From Cepaea nemoralis (Eukaryota; Mollusca; Gastropoda; Stylommatophora; Helicidae): a stretch of DNA of 64,000 nucleotides. Below, one piece after another: positions 21,261 to 32,990 of this stretch. The number at the start of each line of letters is the position of its first letter. Positions within the stretch are counted from its first letter, which is position 1. The stretch is from positions 229,001-293,000 of the forward strand of contig JACEFZ010028320.1 of the NCBI GenBank assembly GCA_014155875.1, read 5' to 3'. The notes beneath the pieces are model-generated. The model had not been told where the DNA came from. It did not search any database and worked only from the letters and a program-made list of their open reading frames with translations. A program made the translations under genes and the position numbers.

Positions 21261-22175
21261 ACAATGCTGTATAAAGACAGTTGAACACTGAATTATCTGC
21301 ATTATTATTTTGCCTTAATGTTTTAATCTTAATGTTCTTTTTTGTCTTTGTGTGTTGTTTTTGTTTGCTTATGAAGATTTGTTACAACAACATTCTCTGC
21401 CACTTGTGTTCATGTTTTTATAAAGGTGAACCTCTTGACTTTTTGTTTTTAACATGTTTTTTGTTGTTGTTAACATCTTTAAAGAGCAGAAAGGACAAGC
21501 AGGAAGCATATTTTATAAAATTATGTTGTTATCATGAAGTAATTTTGAGGCATTCTGATTAGAAAGAATGCTTGTCAACAAGCCTAAAGCATTCACATAA
21601 TTCAATATAAAAGGTATGACTAGGAAATCAATACATACATGTGTTATATTGAGTACTTATTAGTGGAAGCACCTCATACTATGCATGCAGAATATTCTAC
21701 ACACACACTCTCACTATATGAGTGAGTGGTGCAGTTAACATCTTCCCTCACTATACCTTTTCAAGCATGGGTGAATCAGCAGAATACACGCCTGAATAGC
21801 ATGTAATCTTTATATGTATATGCATAATGTACCACACGCTCGACAATGTCAGATGTGTGGTGAGTATTACCATCAACATAGTCCTCAGGAAACTCCACCC
21901 CACACACATGACAATTTTCAGATTCCACATCAGGGCAATTTGGAAAACTGGCTAGAGCCCCTGGATTGAACCAGCCTAACATGGGCACCAAACATCTTAG
22001 GGCAGTTGGGAAGTAAAAGCAGCCTGCATGATGCTGATCACATCACCCCCAAGTACCGATAGATCTATAAAAACAGAGGGGAGGGGTCTATCACCATCAC
22101 ATCCAATGAGCCTTAAAATGTGTACAAGGGTGCTTTATTTACTTTTTAAACCAGATATTTCTTCTATTTAACCAG
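21261..22175 (+). other. PH gene intron 3, distal part
   Basis: No repeat family is named with confidence. A minus-strand 71-codon frame at 21991-21776 contains CHVCGVEFPEDYVDG, but it overlaps SINE-like text (CCAGCCTAACATGGGCACC) and has no partner. Confidence 0.4.
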
Positions 22176-22249
22176 GTCTGTCCATCAAATAAAGACTGTA
22201 TGGCTTGGATTCAGGCTTTGCAAATTGCCATTGCACGAAAGAACACAAG
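22176..22249 (+). CDS. PH-domain protein, exon 4
   Basis: A 74-bp exon from TTTAACCAG to GTAACT encodes VCPSNKDCMAWIQALQIAIA then RKNT, leaving two bases (phase 2). D-C-x-x-W-I-x-A-L-x-x-A-I is the C-terminal PH helix with its invariant Trp, completing the fold begun in exon 1. Confidence 0.85.
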
Positions 22250-22469
22250 GTAACTATTTCATGCTGTTTGATTAAAGCAGTGAAGATAGGGAGAGGGCAT
22301 TGTTGTCTCCAAAATAAAGTAACTTTTATTTTATGTTTTTCCTCCTGCTTCGTTCCTCTTTTCAGGGAAGCGTGTAACATATAATAAGTCAAGTGACTGA
22401 AGAAAATAAATAGAGAATTAGTGTAAAAGTAATTAGAACAAATTATTGCTTACAAAATGCAATTTAAAA

Positions 22470-25400
22470 CATATTATCAGTTATCAGTTGGGGCATCTTC
22501 ATTGCACTCCAGACAGGTCCATAGGTGCTCAGATCCTCTCCCCGGCATAAGCATCAGCATTCGGTGGCTAATAGTACCAGTTCTGTGTTGGTTAATGAGG
22601 CACCTCATTTTCGCGATGTACCTCTCGTGTCTGGCCATGCCAATTCTTACTCCCAAGTCTTTCATCCTGGACAGTGATGTGGATTCACTGACGTCAAAGT
22701 CTTCTGTACTTGACATGTCTTTAACCCTTTACAGGGCAGATGCTTGTCCGTTTTGTAGCCCTGAACGGGCAAGATTTTTTCAGGTTCTGTAAAATTTCGG
22801 GTCGCGTTAGTAAAAATATCACAAATAACATGTTAGTCAACCGATTTTAGTTAAATAAACAACACAATGAAGGGAAAAGCATGCAGAATATGTTACTCAC
22901 GTGATTGTTGTCAGTAATCCATATATGAACACAAATATTTACGAAATACGGCATGTTGTTTGTGATTTTCCATCATCTATACGGCAATTTACAAACACAT
23001 TTTCAGAATCATAATCACTTTCTTTAAAGTCCGACTCAGACTACTAATGCCAAGTAACACTTTGCACTGATATCTAGCTCCGATTAATAGTCAACTTCGT
23101 GCCCTTTAATGTCATTTAAATTGAACCTAGCGAAATCTCGGCTATCACTTGAAGAATCGCCGAAATCCATTTTGAAAAACAGCGTAAAAATCCCGAAAAC
23201 TATCAAAAAAAGTCGGTAAAAGTCCGTTCAAATTCATACTATTGCGTTTACAAATGGCGGCCACGTTGTCAAGCTGTCGGCGAAAGCGAAAGTAGCCATC
23301 GGAAGTGTCGGAAAGCCGAGAGATCGCGTTTTTACAATGCATAATAGTATCGGCCGGAATCGGACGCTACGCTCGTTTTATGGCATCGGCCGGTAATGGC
23401 CGCTATGCCCTGTTAAGGGTTAAGGAAGTTAATATCATCAGCACGATCCATGAGCTGGCCATCTGCAGGGGGTGCAGAGCCAGCTAGTTTATCAGCTCGT
23501 TCATTTCCCTCGACTCCCGCATGTCCCAGGACAAAGATGAAGGTGACTTTACGGACAACAGACTTCCTCAGCGACTCAGTCCACTGTCTACGTACAGATC
23601 CAGCTTCGACCTTCCGAATCATGCTCATTGAATCACTTAGTACACACACGTTGGTATAATGCTGTGATTCTAGCCATAGGAAAACCTGTGTTACTGCCAT
23701 CACCTCCATCATCATGCTGCTCTTGGGCATAGTGTGGGCACCACTGGATTCTTGAATGGTTCGGCCCGCAGAACGGGCTGTAAATGCCCATTAACTTCTC
23801 TGCTTCTTTACAACAGATCCATCTGTATAGATGAGCACTTCGGGGTTGTCTGCGTATTCATTGATGAGCGCGCTGACCTCTGCATTGACAGTGACAGGGT
23901 TCTGTTCTGTGCACTGTCTGTCAAGTGTGATAATGCAGGAGAAGGTGCACTTAAATGCTGGAGGCACAGGCACCCATTCCTTGCCGGGATTGATACTGGT
24001 AGGACTGCAGACCTGTCTGACGACATCTTCTGCCCGACCTATCCTTGATTTGCCCCTCTTTAGCCTGTTGCCCTTTTCTCTGAATATATCTTCATGCAGA
24101 GGGTGCTGCTCATCCGCACTTATTTTCAACTATGCACAAGCTTTCCAGATCTTGATCCTGTGGTTCATTGTCGAGAAGTCCAGGAGGTATCTCATCGCTA
24201 CACAGCTGGTGTCTCTCGTGCAGCCCAAAATGATACACTTGGCTTTATTTTGTACCTTTTCAAGTCTTCCAATCTGTGTAGGGCTGACAGTAAGGATGGC
24301 CAGGGCATACTCGATGGGTGAAAGCACCAGTCCTTGGAACAGAAGTATTAGCAGTCTTTGCTCGATATTGGTAGTCGCCATGACTTTCATTGCTGACAAA
24401 CCTTTTTGAGCTTTCGTTATGACATAATCGACATGATCTCTGAAAGACAGGCTATGATCAAGCCTCACACCAAGATATGTCATCGACTGGGTTCTACTCA
24501 AAATGCTCCCATCCATTCTCACTGCTGGCAGGTCTGTGTTCACAATATCGTTATTTAGGGAGAACCATGTAACCGATGCCTTTGCAGGGTTGACAATGAC
24601 ACTGGCATCCGCACACCATGAGGAAATTCGATCTAGTTCGCCCTGCATATCATCGGCAACCGCCTGTCTATTTCGACCCTGTCGATACATGAGAATGTCA
24701 TCAGCAAATGACAGAGTCCTACCCCTCCCGTCAACTGTTGTTCAGTGATCGGCACCGTATACACGTTGAATAGTACTGGTGACAGTGGTGAACCCTGCAG
24801 CAATCCTGGACATATCGTTGTCGGCTCAGAAGACCAACTCCCACATTTTAGCACCACCTTCCTTTGGAGCAGGACTGCAGCTTTCCATCGTATAAGGTGA
24901 GGGGACAACTGCTCGAAGGATACTTTATTGTATGCATCCTCTAAGTCTATGGCGGCCGCACATGTCTCTTCTCTGACCTGAATCCTTTGTAAACATCTTG
25001 AGCATAAGACTGCCACATTCAGCCATGACTCTTTATTAGGTCTGTATCCTCCAAGTGTGGGCGGGAAGCAGCCGAGTTGTTCCAAGTCACAAGCAAGTCT
25101 GTGTGCTACAATTTTCTCCAGTAGCTTGCCAGCAGTGTTCTGCATTGTAATGATTCTGTAGCCGCTTATCTTGGAATGGTCTTTGTGCGGTTTTGGCAGC
25201 GGCAGCAAGTAGCTGTGTACCCATTCCTCTTTGATCTGACCCCTCTGGATACTGGTGTTGAATTCTCTGGCCAGTTCTTCCATGTCATCATCTGACATCA
25301 CCAGTAGGTCACGATATCGGATGCCGTCTGGGCCTGGGACAGTGTTAGGTGATTTCTTGAGTATCGCATGTATTGTCTGAGCTGTGATTATATATTCTTC

Positions 25401-25560
25401 AGTCTGTCCCAACCCCATCAGCACAACTGAGAGAGTGTCGTTGTGGTCCTCTGTCTGGCGGGCTCGTCTTTCTGGTCAGTCTGTTCTATGTAGCATGCAA
25501 GAAGGGCCTTACCTTTATCCGCATCCTACTTTTTCCATGTGAGGTCTGTGCTTTGAAAGT
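22470..25560 (-). mobile_element. LINE family D: RT + RNase H, MITE-interrupted
   Basis: An RNase H-bearing (I-group style) LINE lies antisense in PH intron 4. Reading from 25424 downward: NTVPGPDGIRYRDLL, then SGYRIITMQNTAGKLLEK, FPPTLGGYRPNKES, AAIDLEDAYNKVSFEQL (motif A), LLQGSPLSPVLFNVYT (motif B), FADDILMYRQG (motif C, after a frameshift near 24725) and MTYLGVRLDHSL. RNase H follows with YTDGSV, SDSMSMI and GHAGVEGNERADKLAG at 23830-23480. The ORF ends HLWTCLECNEDAPTDN at 22477. The endonuclease domain is missing (5' truncated near 25560). The insertion at 22725-23419 splits the C-terminus. Confidence 0.9.
22725..23419. mobile_element. piggyBac-like MITE with TTAA duplications
   Basis: A 695-bp element flanked by TTAA at 22721-22724 and 23420-23423 has ends CCCTTTACAGGGCA and, inverted, CCCTTAACAGGGCA. 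It lacks any transposase ORF. TTAA target duplication with CCC-starting inverted termini is the piggyBac superfamily pattern. Removing the element plus one TTAA joins the LINE D frame as ADDINFL-KDMSSTEDF without a stop. Confidence 0.85.
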
Positions 25561-25774
25561 CTGGAATACCCCTACATTGTGCAGCAACATATTATAGGGC
25601 ATAAGCTTCATAGAATTAATGGATAAAATAGATTTTAAAAAAGATATCTATTCAGCAATCTAGCAGCACAGAAAACTGAGAAAGAGGTATGCACTAGCAA
25701 AGCAAAGGTATTCCCATAGCAGATGCTGCCATAGGGGTGTGAAGTGTTAGGCCTTAACATATTTTAGGCTACAA

Positions 25775-25972
25775 CATATGAGGTGGGGTGGCCAGTTCAC
25801 TTCCTCATCACATTTCCTGCCCAGACAATTCCCGGAATATTCTGAAAATTTGTGAGGCTGGGTCCATCCCTGCTCAGGAGATATAATTATGCTTCAGCTG
25901 GGGATAGAGCCCATGACTACTGTCTTGCCAGGCAAATGTTCTAACCACTATATCATCATGGCTCCTACATGG
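25775..25972 (-). repeat. tRNA-headed SINE
   Basis: The reverse complement begins GGAGCCATGATGATATAGTG, continues GTTAGAACATTTGCCTGGC (A-box region) and then ATGGGCTCTATCCCC in the B-box position, and ends in GGGAATTGTCTGGGCAGG. Confidence 0.65.
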
Positions 25973-26091
25973 AAATGTACACAATGATGAACATGTAGTC
26001 AACTTTTGCCAACTATTAAATGTTTATAATTATAGTCCATATATTCATTGACAAAGCATTAAATACACATTGTTTCTTTTCTCCCCTACAG

Positions 26092-26365
26092 TCAACAGAG
26101 TTCATGTTTTGTCACTGGTGAAGGATCAGTTACTGATGATAAACATGTGTACAATGAAATTGATGAAGCTTTAATGAGAGAGTCTTGTGTGCGTAGTATG
26201 CATTTATTTGAAACACAGCCGTGTGTAACATCTGGTCCCTCTGACTACACTGAGCCGCATGAGATAGAAAGAAGTGTAAGAAAATTTGACAGTGATTATT
26301 GTGAAATTGGAGACTTCAGAAACACTCTGCATAAATCAGCATCAGAATCAGTCTGTGATGAATAG
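26092..26365 (+). CDS. PH-domain protein, exon 5, first frame
   Basis: The acceptor CTCCCCTACAG|T completes the split codon from exon 4 (AG+T = Ser). The frame runs SQQSSCFVTGEGSVTDD, VYNEIDEALM, then SDSDYCEIGD-like text to TAG at 26363. It contains Tyr motifs (VYNEID, DYCEI) of the kind bound by SH2 domains when phosphorylated, which is inference. Good coding character continues after the stop in the +1 frame from about 26366. Either the stop ends the protein, or 26276-26399 is a 124-bp intron (SER-S|GTAAGA ... GACCAG|G), phase 0 at both sides, that links the two frames, or the copy carries a one-base indel. Confidence 0.75.
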
Positions 26366-26399
26366 TAAGCTTTCCGCACCATATGCTGCTATTGACCAG

Positions 26400-26915
26400 G
26401 TTTGTTGTGATGAAATAAGTGCAGCTGCAGGGAATCCTGTATACAAATATGTCTACTCTCAGGTAAACAAAGTCAAAAAGTCGCCATTATTGCATAAAAC
26501 TAGTGTGTCGGAAAATGACATAGCACAGACTGGTGACACCATAGATGAAAATGTAACTTATGAAATTATAGTAAACAGTGTTACGGAGAAAGAAAGCAGT
26601 TCAAGTCGAGGTGACAACTTTGCGATGTCTGAAAATATACAAATGAAAAGACCTGAAACAGACGTGGATGTCAATATGTGCCAGATTCTTGTAGAAACTT
26701 TGGCTGATTGTGGCTGTCCTAGCTATAAATACATCCATCCTCTAACTGAGGAGGATAGGAAGCCCATTAAAGAGTTAACAGAGTTTCTTAAGAATAATCG
26801 TGAAATATGTCGAGCTTCTTACTCTTATATGCCAAAGAATGGTGATCCTGTAAGCACTCTGAAATCTTATCTAGCCACCTTGGACATTACTGTTAGACAG
26901 ATGGGCAATGACTAG
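26400..26915 (+). CDS. PH-domain protein, C-terminal region (second frame)
   Basis: An open frame with coding-like composition continues to TAG at 26913. From the possible acceptor at 26399 it reads VCCDEISAAAGNPVYKYVYS, then NVTYEIIV, SSSSRGDNFAMS and a Cys-containing tail (MCQILVETLADCGCPSYKYI, TEFLKNNREICRASYSYMPK). It ends TLDITVRQMGND. Several further Tyr motifs occur (VYKYVY, TYEII). No known domain is recognised. The frame is open upstream to about 26286. It is likely the terminal exon or its second half; how it joins the first half is unresolved. Confidence 0.65.
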   Translation, partial: VCCDEISAAAGNPVYKYVYSQVNKVKKSPLLHKTSVSENDIAQTGDTIDENVTYEIIVNSVTEKESSSSRGDNFAMSENIQMKRPETDVDVNMCQILVETLADCGCPSYKYIHPLTEEDRKPIKELTEFLKNNREICRASYSYMPKNGDPVSTLKSYLATLDITVRQMGND

Positions 26916-29149
26916 GTTCCAAGTTTGCAACTACATACAAGATATTCACTAACACAAAATAGGTGTTCAGATTTTAAAAATGCAAACGAGGAAAATTTTT
27001 AGGTCATTCTGAGAGGTTTAAAGAGCATATTTACACAGATTATATATCCATCTTCATCATTATAAAGAGCCTTCTTGTCTGAAGTGGGTGATCTTGCTTT
27101 TCCACAGATTGCATTCTCCAACATAATGTTTGTCTGCTGACCTCTTATTATGCGATGACAAAAGGTAGTCAAAAATCTTCTCTTATTGTCTTCCTTTTTC
27201 TCTCTTTCTGAAAATCTTTCCAGTTGTCACAAGTTTCAGTCTTTCTCCAATGATAAGGATTTACGGTACAAGATGTTCTTCATTTTATAAAATGCACTTG
27301 CTGCTTGTCCTATTTTGCTCTTTAATATGTGATACATCTTCCATTTAATGTAATTTAGATGTCTAACAACTGGTATTTCTATACTTGCCTAAAATTAATA
27401 CCACTGCCTTTAATTGCACATTTTGGCCTGATCCCCTTCTTTGATATTGCCATTACATGTCTTCCTATTATTCAAGCTGAGGCTCATTTTTTTCACTTTC
27501 TGCAACCACTGTGTTTATAATTTCTGTAGATTCTTGTGACTTGTTTTTATCAAGGCAGTGTTGTAAACACAATGTAACTTATTTATATTCTGACTATAAA
27601 CCACAATTCCTGGCATATTTTCAATAGATCATATTGTGAGCTCATTTTATAATGATAAAAAATCAGGGGATAGTATACATAGATTTACATGCTTCTTTAT
27701 GCACTGAAATGTTCCTAAAAGTTTGCTGATTCTTTTAGCTGCTGTTTTCTAGTAATATATGTTGTTTATTAAACACACATATTTTGCCATCAGTGTTTAA
27801 TTGTTCTAGCAGTTTGATTATTTTCTCATGTTTCACTCTTAACATACAGATTATCCTACCTTATACAAATATTTTCTCCATATAGCATCTGCTTATAACA
27901 AAAAGAATAATAACACACTTCTGCGCTCCTTTTACTAGCAGGACAGCAGTACATTTATTTTTTAGAATCTTGTACAGTTCTGGAAAGCTACTACATTCAG
28001 ACATTCAAAAGAGATTTACACCCCTGTCATTGTCAGTGTGATATTCTGAATTAATTTGAAAAAAATATTAATATTATACACTGATATATTTTAATGCAAA
28101 AAGAATCTATACTTTTATATATTTGAGTATATATATTTTTTTAAATGTTGGTGCACAATATATAGTTTTATATGGCAAGTCATTATCTACATTAAATCTT
28201 TTTCAGTAGGATGACATATTTGTGATATTTTAGGTGTTATAGAAGTTTGTTTCTGACAGTTCACACACTGAGAATTTAAGGTGTTTAAATTAAATTATAA
28301 GACAGTAATGCATGTATACAAAATGAAAAATTTAAGATTGACAAATCAGCAATGTGCACATGTGGATTGGCATAGCAGACAGCAGATCATATAATCCAAG
28401 ACTACCCTAAATATAACATATCTAGGCAAACCTTTTGACCTGGAGAAACAACAGTGAATGATAAACTTTATGGAGCACTGAGTGAACAAAGAAGGACAGT
28501 GAAGTTTATATAACAATGCAAATATTGACAATAAATTTCAAGTGAACAAAAGGAGAAGGAGCAGAATAATACAGTAAAGTACACAAACAGAAAATGGAAG
28601 AAAAGAAATAATCATTCTATGAGCCAAGCCATTCCTCCTGGAATTGTGTGTGAAATCTAGCCAAGTGAAATGTAGAGCCATTATCTCAAATGCTCATGAA
28701 CTTGAGCACTGCTGTAGCAGGTAATTGTTTTCTCCCAGAAGTTCCATGAGTTTGTTGCTAGTTTATGTGCGCGAAGTTGAGCTTTTGTGGCTTACTCTTA
28801 TGAGATGTTGTTTTCAAATAATGGTAATAATATTTGTTCATAATCTCTTTTTGTGTACTGATGCACAGGTTTATAGTTACCATTGTTATTGTTTATAATT
28901 CAAGTCTTCACTTTATAGTATGAAGTAGATATATTTACAAATTTATGTAAGTATTTTGTTTTACTCATTAATCACACTGTTCAGACATGAAATATTATGT
29001 TTAATTGTTTTTTCAAATTAATGTATTCAAAAGCATACATTTAAAAACTTGCTTACATAAATGTTAATTGTTTTGTAATTTGAACAAGTATTCAGCTTTT
29101 AAAGTGTTTAGTTGTATTTTCTGTGAAATTATTTTTGTAACTTACATCT
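26916..29149. other. Intergenic region after PH gene
   Basis: AT-rich. 27050-27950 has the look of very decayed antisense LINE sequence (runs such as CTTCATTTTATAAAATGCAC and CACTTTCTGCAACCACTGTG), but no motif is certain. An AATAAA at 28530-28535 is far from the PH stop codon and is not convincing as its poly(A) signal. Confidence 0.4.
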
Positions 29150-30610
29150 TCAAGTTTATATTTCTTCCTCATATAGCCCATGTCGTGTGGTGTTGGTGAT
29201 CATGTCTATCCACAGCCCTCTGTGTTGTGTGCTGCCGATTATTTCTGATACGGATTCTCCTCCAGCCATGATGTCAAACTGTCTAGCATTTTCTTCCTTG
29301 GTCTCTTGCTGCCTCTCTTCCTCTTCAATTTTTTCGTTATGATGACATAACCCAGCTTTCTTCTTCCCATAAAACGCCCAAAGAGTGTGAACTGTCATCT
29401 TCTGATGCATGTAATCAGTTATCTTTGTGAGTTAACTTCTTTCAAGATATCTTCATTGGTCTTTCTATCCATCCATAGTGTTCTCACCATTATTTTATAA
29501 AACCACACCTCCATAGCTTCCACATAATTCCTCATTAGCCTGCTAACTGATGATTATTCACTTCCATGCATCATGATTGGCTCAATATAGCTCTTAAGAA
29601 CTCTTTTACTCACCTCAATTGACTCATTGCAGAGAGTGATCTTAATTTTGTGAAAGGCTGCCTTTGTTTACTTGATTTAACTGCCATAATACATCTTCCA
29701 CATGGTGTTATTAAAATACCAAATACTTAAATACATTGACTTGTTTCAGATTGGTTCTGATTAATTTTGATAGACATTTTTTTCTTATTAATAACCATTA
29801 CTTCAATTGTTATGTTATTCAGACTAAGTACTTTGTTTTCACTTTCAGTTGCAATTATCTCTATCATTTGGAGATAAGCATGGCTGAATGGATAATAGCT
29901 TTTGTTCTTAAACATCTGGTCTGCCGATGCTGAGGTAGCACGTTCAACCTCTATGCCAGTCAGTTGAACTAAAATGTTGACTTCTTGTCCTTGCCTTAGG
30001 GATTAAATTACAAGTACTTCAGAAGTCGGAGTGGATTTGCCTGATGGTGAGGGACACTGGTAATAGGGGAAGCTAATCCACATGCAAAAATCCATCCTGT
30101 GCACTAGAAGTAGGAGCATGTGTATGGAATAATCTTGAGTTCAAAGCGACTGAGTGCAAAAGAAATATCTTTCTTGTAACTATGTTTCATTTTCAGTGAC
30201 CAAAATCATGTCATCAGTATAACACTGTTTAAATTATACCCACCGGGTGATATTACCCTACCCTGTCTAATACCTTGTTTAATGTGTTGAAAAGTTCCCA
30301 ATTAGTGTAAGTTCTTATGGCTGCTCTTTGCTGACAACACATGTTCTTTATTACTTTCAGATCTTTACCATCAATGCTTGCATTGTTAAAATTGTGTTTG
30401 TGATAAATATTTTCACTAATTGTTATAGCAAGATATTTACTCTCCAGTGGTTGTGTTTCTCTGCTTAAACAAGACAGTTGATCCATTTATATCTTAGAGC
30501 TGTAATGTATTTTCATCATACCCTTTCAACAGCCTGTTGTAATGAACCATTCATGGTATTGAATGGAATTCAAATGTAATTGCAACTACAAGTAATCTAA
30601 GAAAGCATAA
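29150..30610 (-). mobile_element. LINE family B copy split by a SINE
   Basis: Minus-strand order: IDGKDLKVIKNMCCQQRAAI followed by RTYTNWE (30400-30300), CYTDDMILVTENE (RT motif C, YTDD, about 30230-30190), a SINE, EIIATESENKVLSLNNITIE (29860-29800), then VMVINKKK, KSYIEPIMMHGSE (about 29600-29560) and a tail MITNTTRHG near 29180. Several stops break it. The SINE lies directly after motif C. Confidence 0.8.
29876..30172 (+). repeat. Family-G SINE (tRNA-Leu/Ser-like head), copy 1
   Basis: The head AGCATGGCTGAATGGATAAT has the D-arm/A-box of a long-variable-arm tRNA. It is followed by GTTCTTAAACATCTGGT and a B-box-like GTTCAACCTC, then a body TAAAATGTTGAC..TCTTGTCCTTG and the end TTGAGTTCAAAGCGACTGAG. 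Copy 2 is at 33235-33520. Confidence 0.8.
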
Positions 30611-31020
30611 TGGCAGCCTCTTATCTCCATTCTCTTTTATATATATAAATATATACACAAAACCCTGCTTAACCAAGAGCCTACCTCTCATTCTAGTCAA
30701 GAATCCTCAGTTGGATATCTCACCAAATAGTACAGATTTATATGTAAAGAGCATACCATTAACTTCCACAGCATTATAATCTATCGGTTCTTTCAAATAG
30801 AGATCTTAAACCTAAAAAAAAAACACACATAGACATTAAGTCAGACTGCCACATGTACAGTAAGCATAGGGACTTTTCGTTCGCTAATAAAAAAGGTATT
30901 AAGTAAATGTGGGAATGTCCAGATTGAAATGATGTTGATTTTTTATTTCACATAATATAGAGCGACACCATCTATTGTATCATTCAATGCTACGAGTTAT
31001 AAATAGTTGATGATTACGTG
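30611..31020. other. Unassigned intergenic stretch
   Basis: AT-rich with a short TATATA tract near 30642. Nothing recognisable. Confidence 0.4.
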
Positions 31021-31029
31021 TTTACTTTG

Positions 31030-31110
31030 TGTGTGTGTATATATATGTGTATGTGTTTGTGTGCGTGCATGTGTGCGAGCGAGTGAGCGAGAGAGAGAGA
31101 GAGAGAGAGA
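31030..31110 (+). repeat. (TG)n/(GA)n microsatellite
   Basis: GTGTGTAT tracts are followed by GAGAGA, ending at the 3' end of an antisense LINE B. Confidence 0.85.
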
Positions 31111-31990
31111 TCATCATGTGCCATGCCAATAAGTGTGGGCAGTCATGTTTCGCCATCTCACACAATCACCAAAGTTATATAACAGTTCTGTGTTCTTGTC
31201 TTGACCATACCACATGGCCAAACCATCCAGGTATTCACTTCTCAGCCTTCCCCTTGTTCTTTTCCCCTCAACCTTGCAGTTGTCACCAAGTTCTCAAACT
31301 TATTGCTTCTCATAAAGTGTCCAACAAATTTTGACTGGCTTTGTTTAATTTCTCTAATCAGTTTATAGTTTTCATCTGTTTCTTGTAGGACTTGGTCATT
31401 GATTTTTATGTCTTTGCATAGTATTCTTTGCATTTTCCCCAGAAACCATGTTTCCACAGCCATTAGATGTTTTTCATCTTGTCTACACTTCACATCCATG
31501 CAAAAGTACAGGTCCTATGTAGCACTTGAACACTCTTTTTCTCGTTGCAATTGACATCATTTTATTGGTCAGTATGTTTTCCATCTTGCAAAAGGCTACC
31601 TTTGCCATAGCAATTCTTGTTCTAATCTCTTCATGGCACCTCTCATCAGATGTTATAATTGTTCCGAGATAGTTGTACCGATTCACTTGTTTAAAACTAT
31701 TCCCATTTACCTGTATATTACATTGTGGTATGTATTTCTTCCTAGTGACGACCATAGTCTATGTCTTCTTACAATTTAATTCGAATCCTAGTTGTTCACT
31801 GTATGCAACAACTACATCTACTTAATGTTGCAGAAACTGCTCATTGTTTGCAATCAATACTGTATCATTCACATATCTAATGTTATTGATGTTACGTGCC
31901 CCAATGATGATTCCTCTCATATTTTCTACATTTTGTAAAAATATTTTCACTGTATAGGGAAATAAGATCTGGAGGCATTACACATTACTG
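31111..31990 (-). mobile_element. LINE family B, 3' portion
   Basis: The minus strand encodes MVVTRKKYIPQCNIQVNG, YNYLGTIITSDERCHEEI, RTRIAMAKVAFCKMENIL, RKRVFKCYIGPVLLHGCEV, a shift, then MAVETWFLGKMQRIL and VGHFMRSNKFENLVTT. This is the region after RT motif C. It ends at 31111 in ATCATCATGTGCCATGCC, the family-B 3' end with a short ATC tail. Confidence 0.85.
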
Positions 31991-32720
31991 ACGCACACTT
32001 CTCTTAATAGGTTGATATTGACCTACTTCATTATCAACATGTTCAGAAGATGTCAACATCAGAATGTATGCTTACATTTCCAGTGACCAGCTAGTTATGC
32101 ATGCATCTACTCTGATCTTGGTAGGGCCTAATTGGATTGCTGATTTCTTCAGTCATAGCCATTTTGTGACACCTATTTATGCATATTTTGTGCAACAGAC
32201 AATAATTTATAGGCAATATCATGTTTTCCTAGCTCAGCATTAGTGTTCGCCTTGAGGTGCTTGTGAAACCAGTCATTTGACCCTTTTCATTGCTTAAAAA
32301 AAGCAACAGTCAGCATTATCTATTGTAAATAATATCTATTATGTATCTTTATTATAACAACAGCTTATGGTTCACACTTGTTATTAAGCATAGAGAGGAG
32401 TTGAAGCTTTCTATCTCAAGCCAAGTGTGTCACCTGAACTGCACCGAGTTTGTATTTGTATAGTAAGCCTTCATAGAATCTGTCCATCTGATTCTTTGTC
32501 TTCCTTTAGCTCTATAGCTAGAGCTTCTATGATTGCATGCAGAGAACATCAGCTGAAAGGTCCTCATACTCACAAGGTGTCTGAATTTCACTAATGCACA
32601 TTTTAAAATAATGGTAATGCTTTGTGTACATGCAGACTTGCCTACAAATCAAACACATATGCTATGGTCTATGTTCAGATGAAGATCATAGGAATTTAAT
32701 CAAAAATATCATGTACTTAT
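31991..32720. other. Unassigned intergenic stretch
   Basis: No ORF or repeat recognised with confidence. Confidence 0.35.
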
Positions 32721-32724
32721 AATA

Positions 32725-32990
32725 TGTCTGGGAGTCATGGTGGTGCCATTGATAATTCACTCACATACCAACACCAGACTTGGATTTGATCCTCAGTATT
32801 GGCAGAGCTCAATCTGCCAAGTATGGCCCTGAGATTTATGGTTGATCGATTTATGATTGATCCAGCTACATCGATTAGCTAACAGAGTTCTGAGAAGTTG
32901 AAGGCTGCTGGTCTAATACTAAACTTGCTCCACAAGTTGCTCCTATTCCTCCTTGCACTCAGGCCTACAAAATATAATGTGATGGATCTA
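32725..32990 (+). repeat. tRNA-headed SINE, decayed
   Basis: GGGAGTCATGGTGGTGCCAT..GATAATTCACTCACA, then TTGGATTTGATCCTCAGTAT in the B-box position, and an end TCCTTGCACTCAGGCCTACA that recurs near 60332-60352. Confidence 0.5.

Noticed and set aside
21776..21991. Minus ORF with CHVCGVEFPEDYVDG as a zinc-binding protein
   Set aside because: One unpaired Cys-x2-Cys, no continuation, and it overlaps SINE-like text.
23831..24409. 192-codon plus-strand ORF
   Set aside because: Shadow of the LINE D RNase H/RT coding strand; no domain similarity on this strand.
28530..28535. Poly(A) signal of the PH-domain gene
   Set aside because: AATAAA is 1.6 kb past the stop in AT-rich DNA where such hexamers occur by chance.
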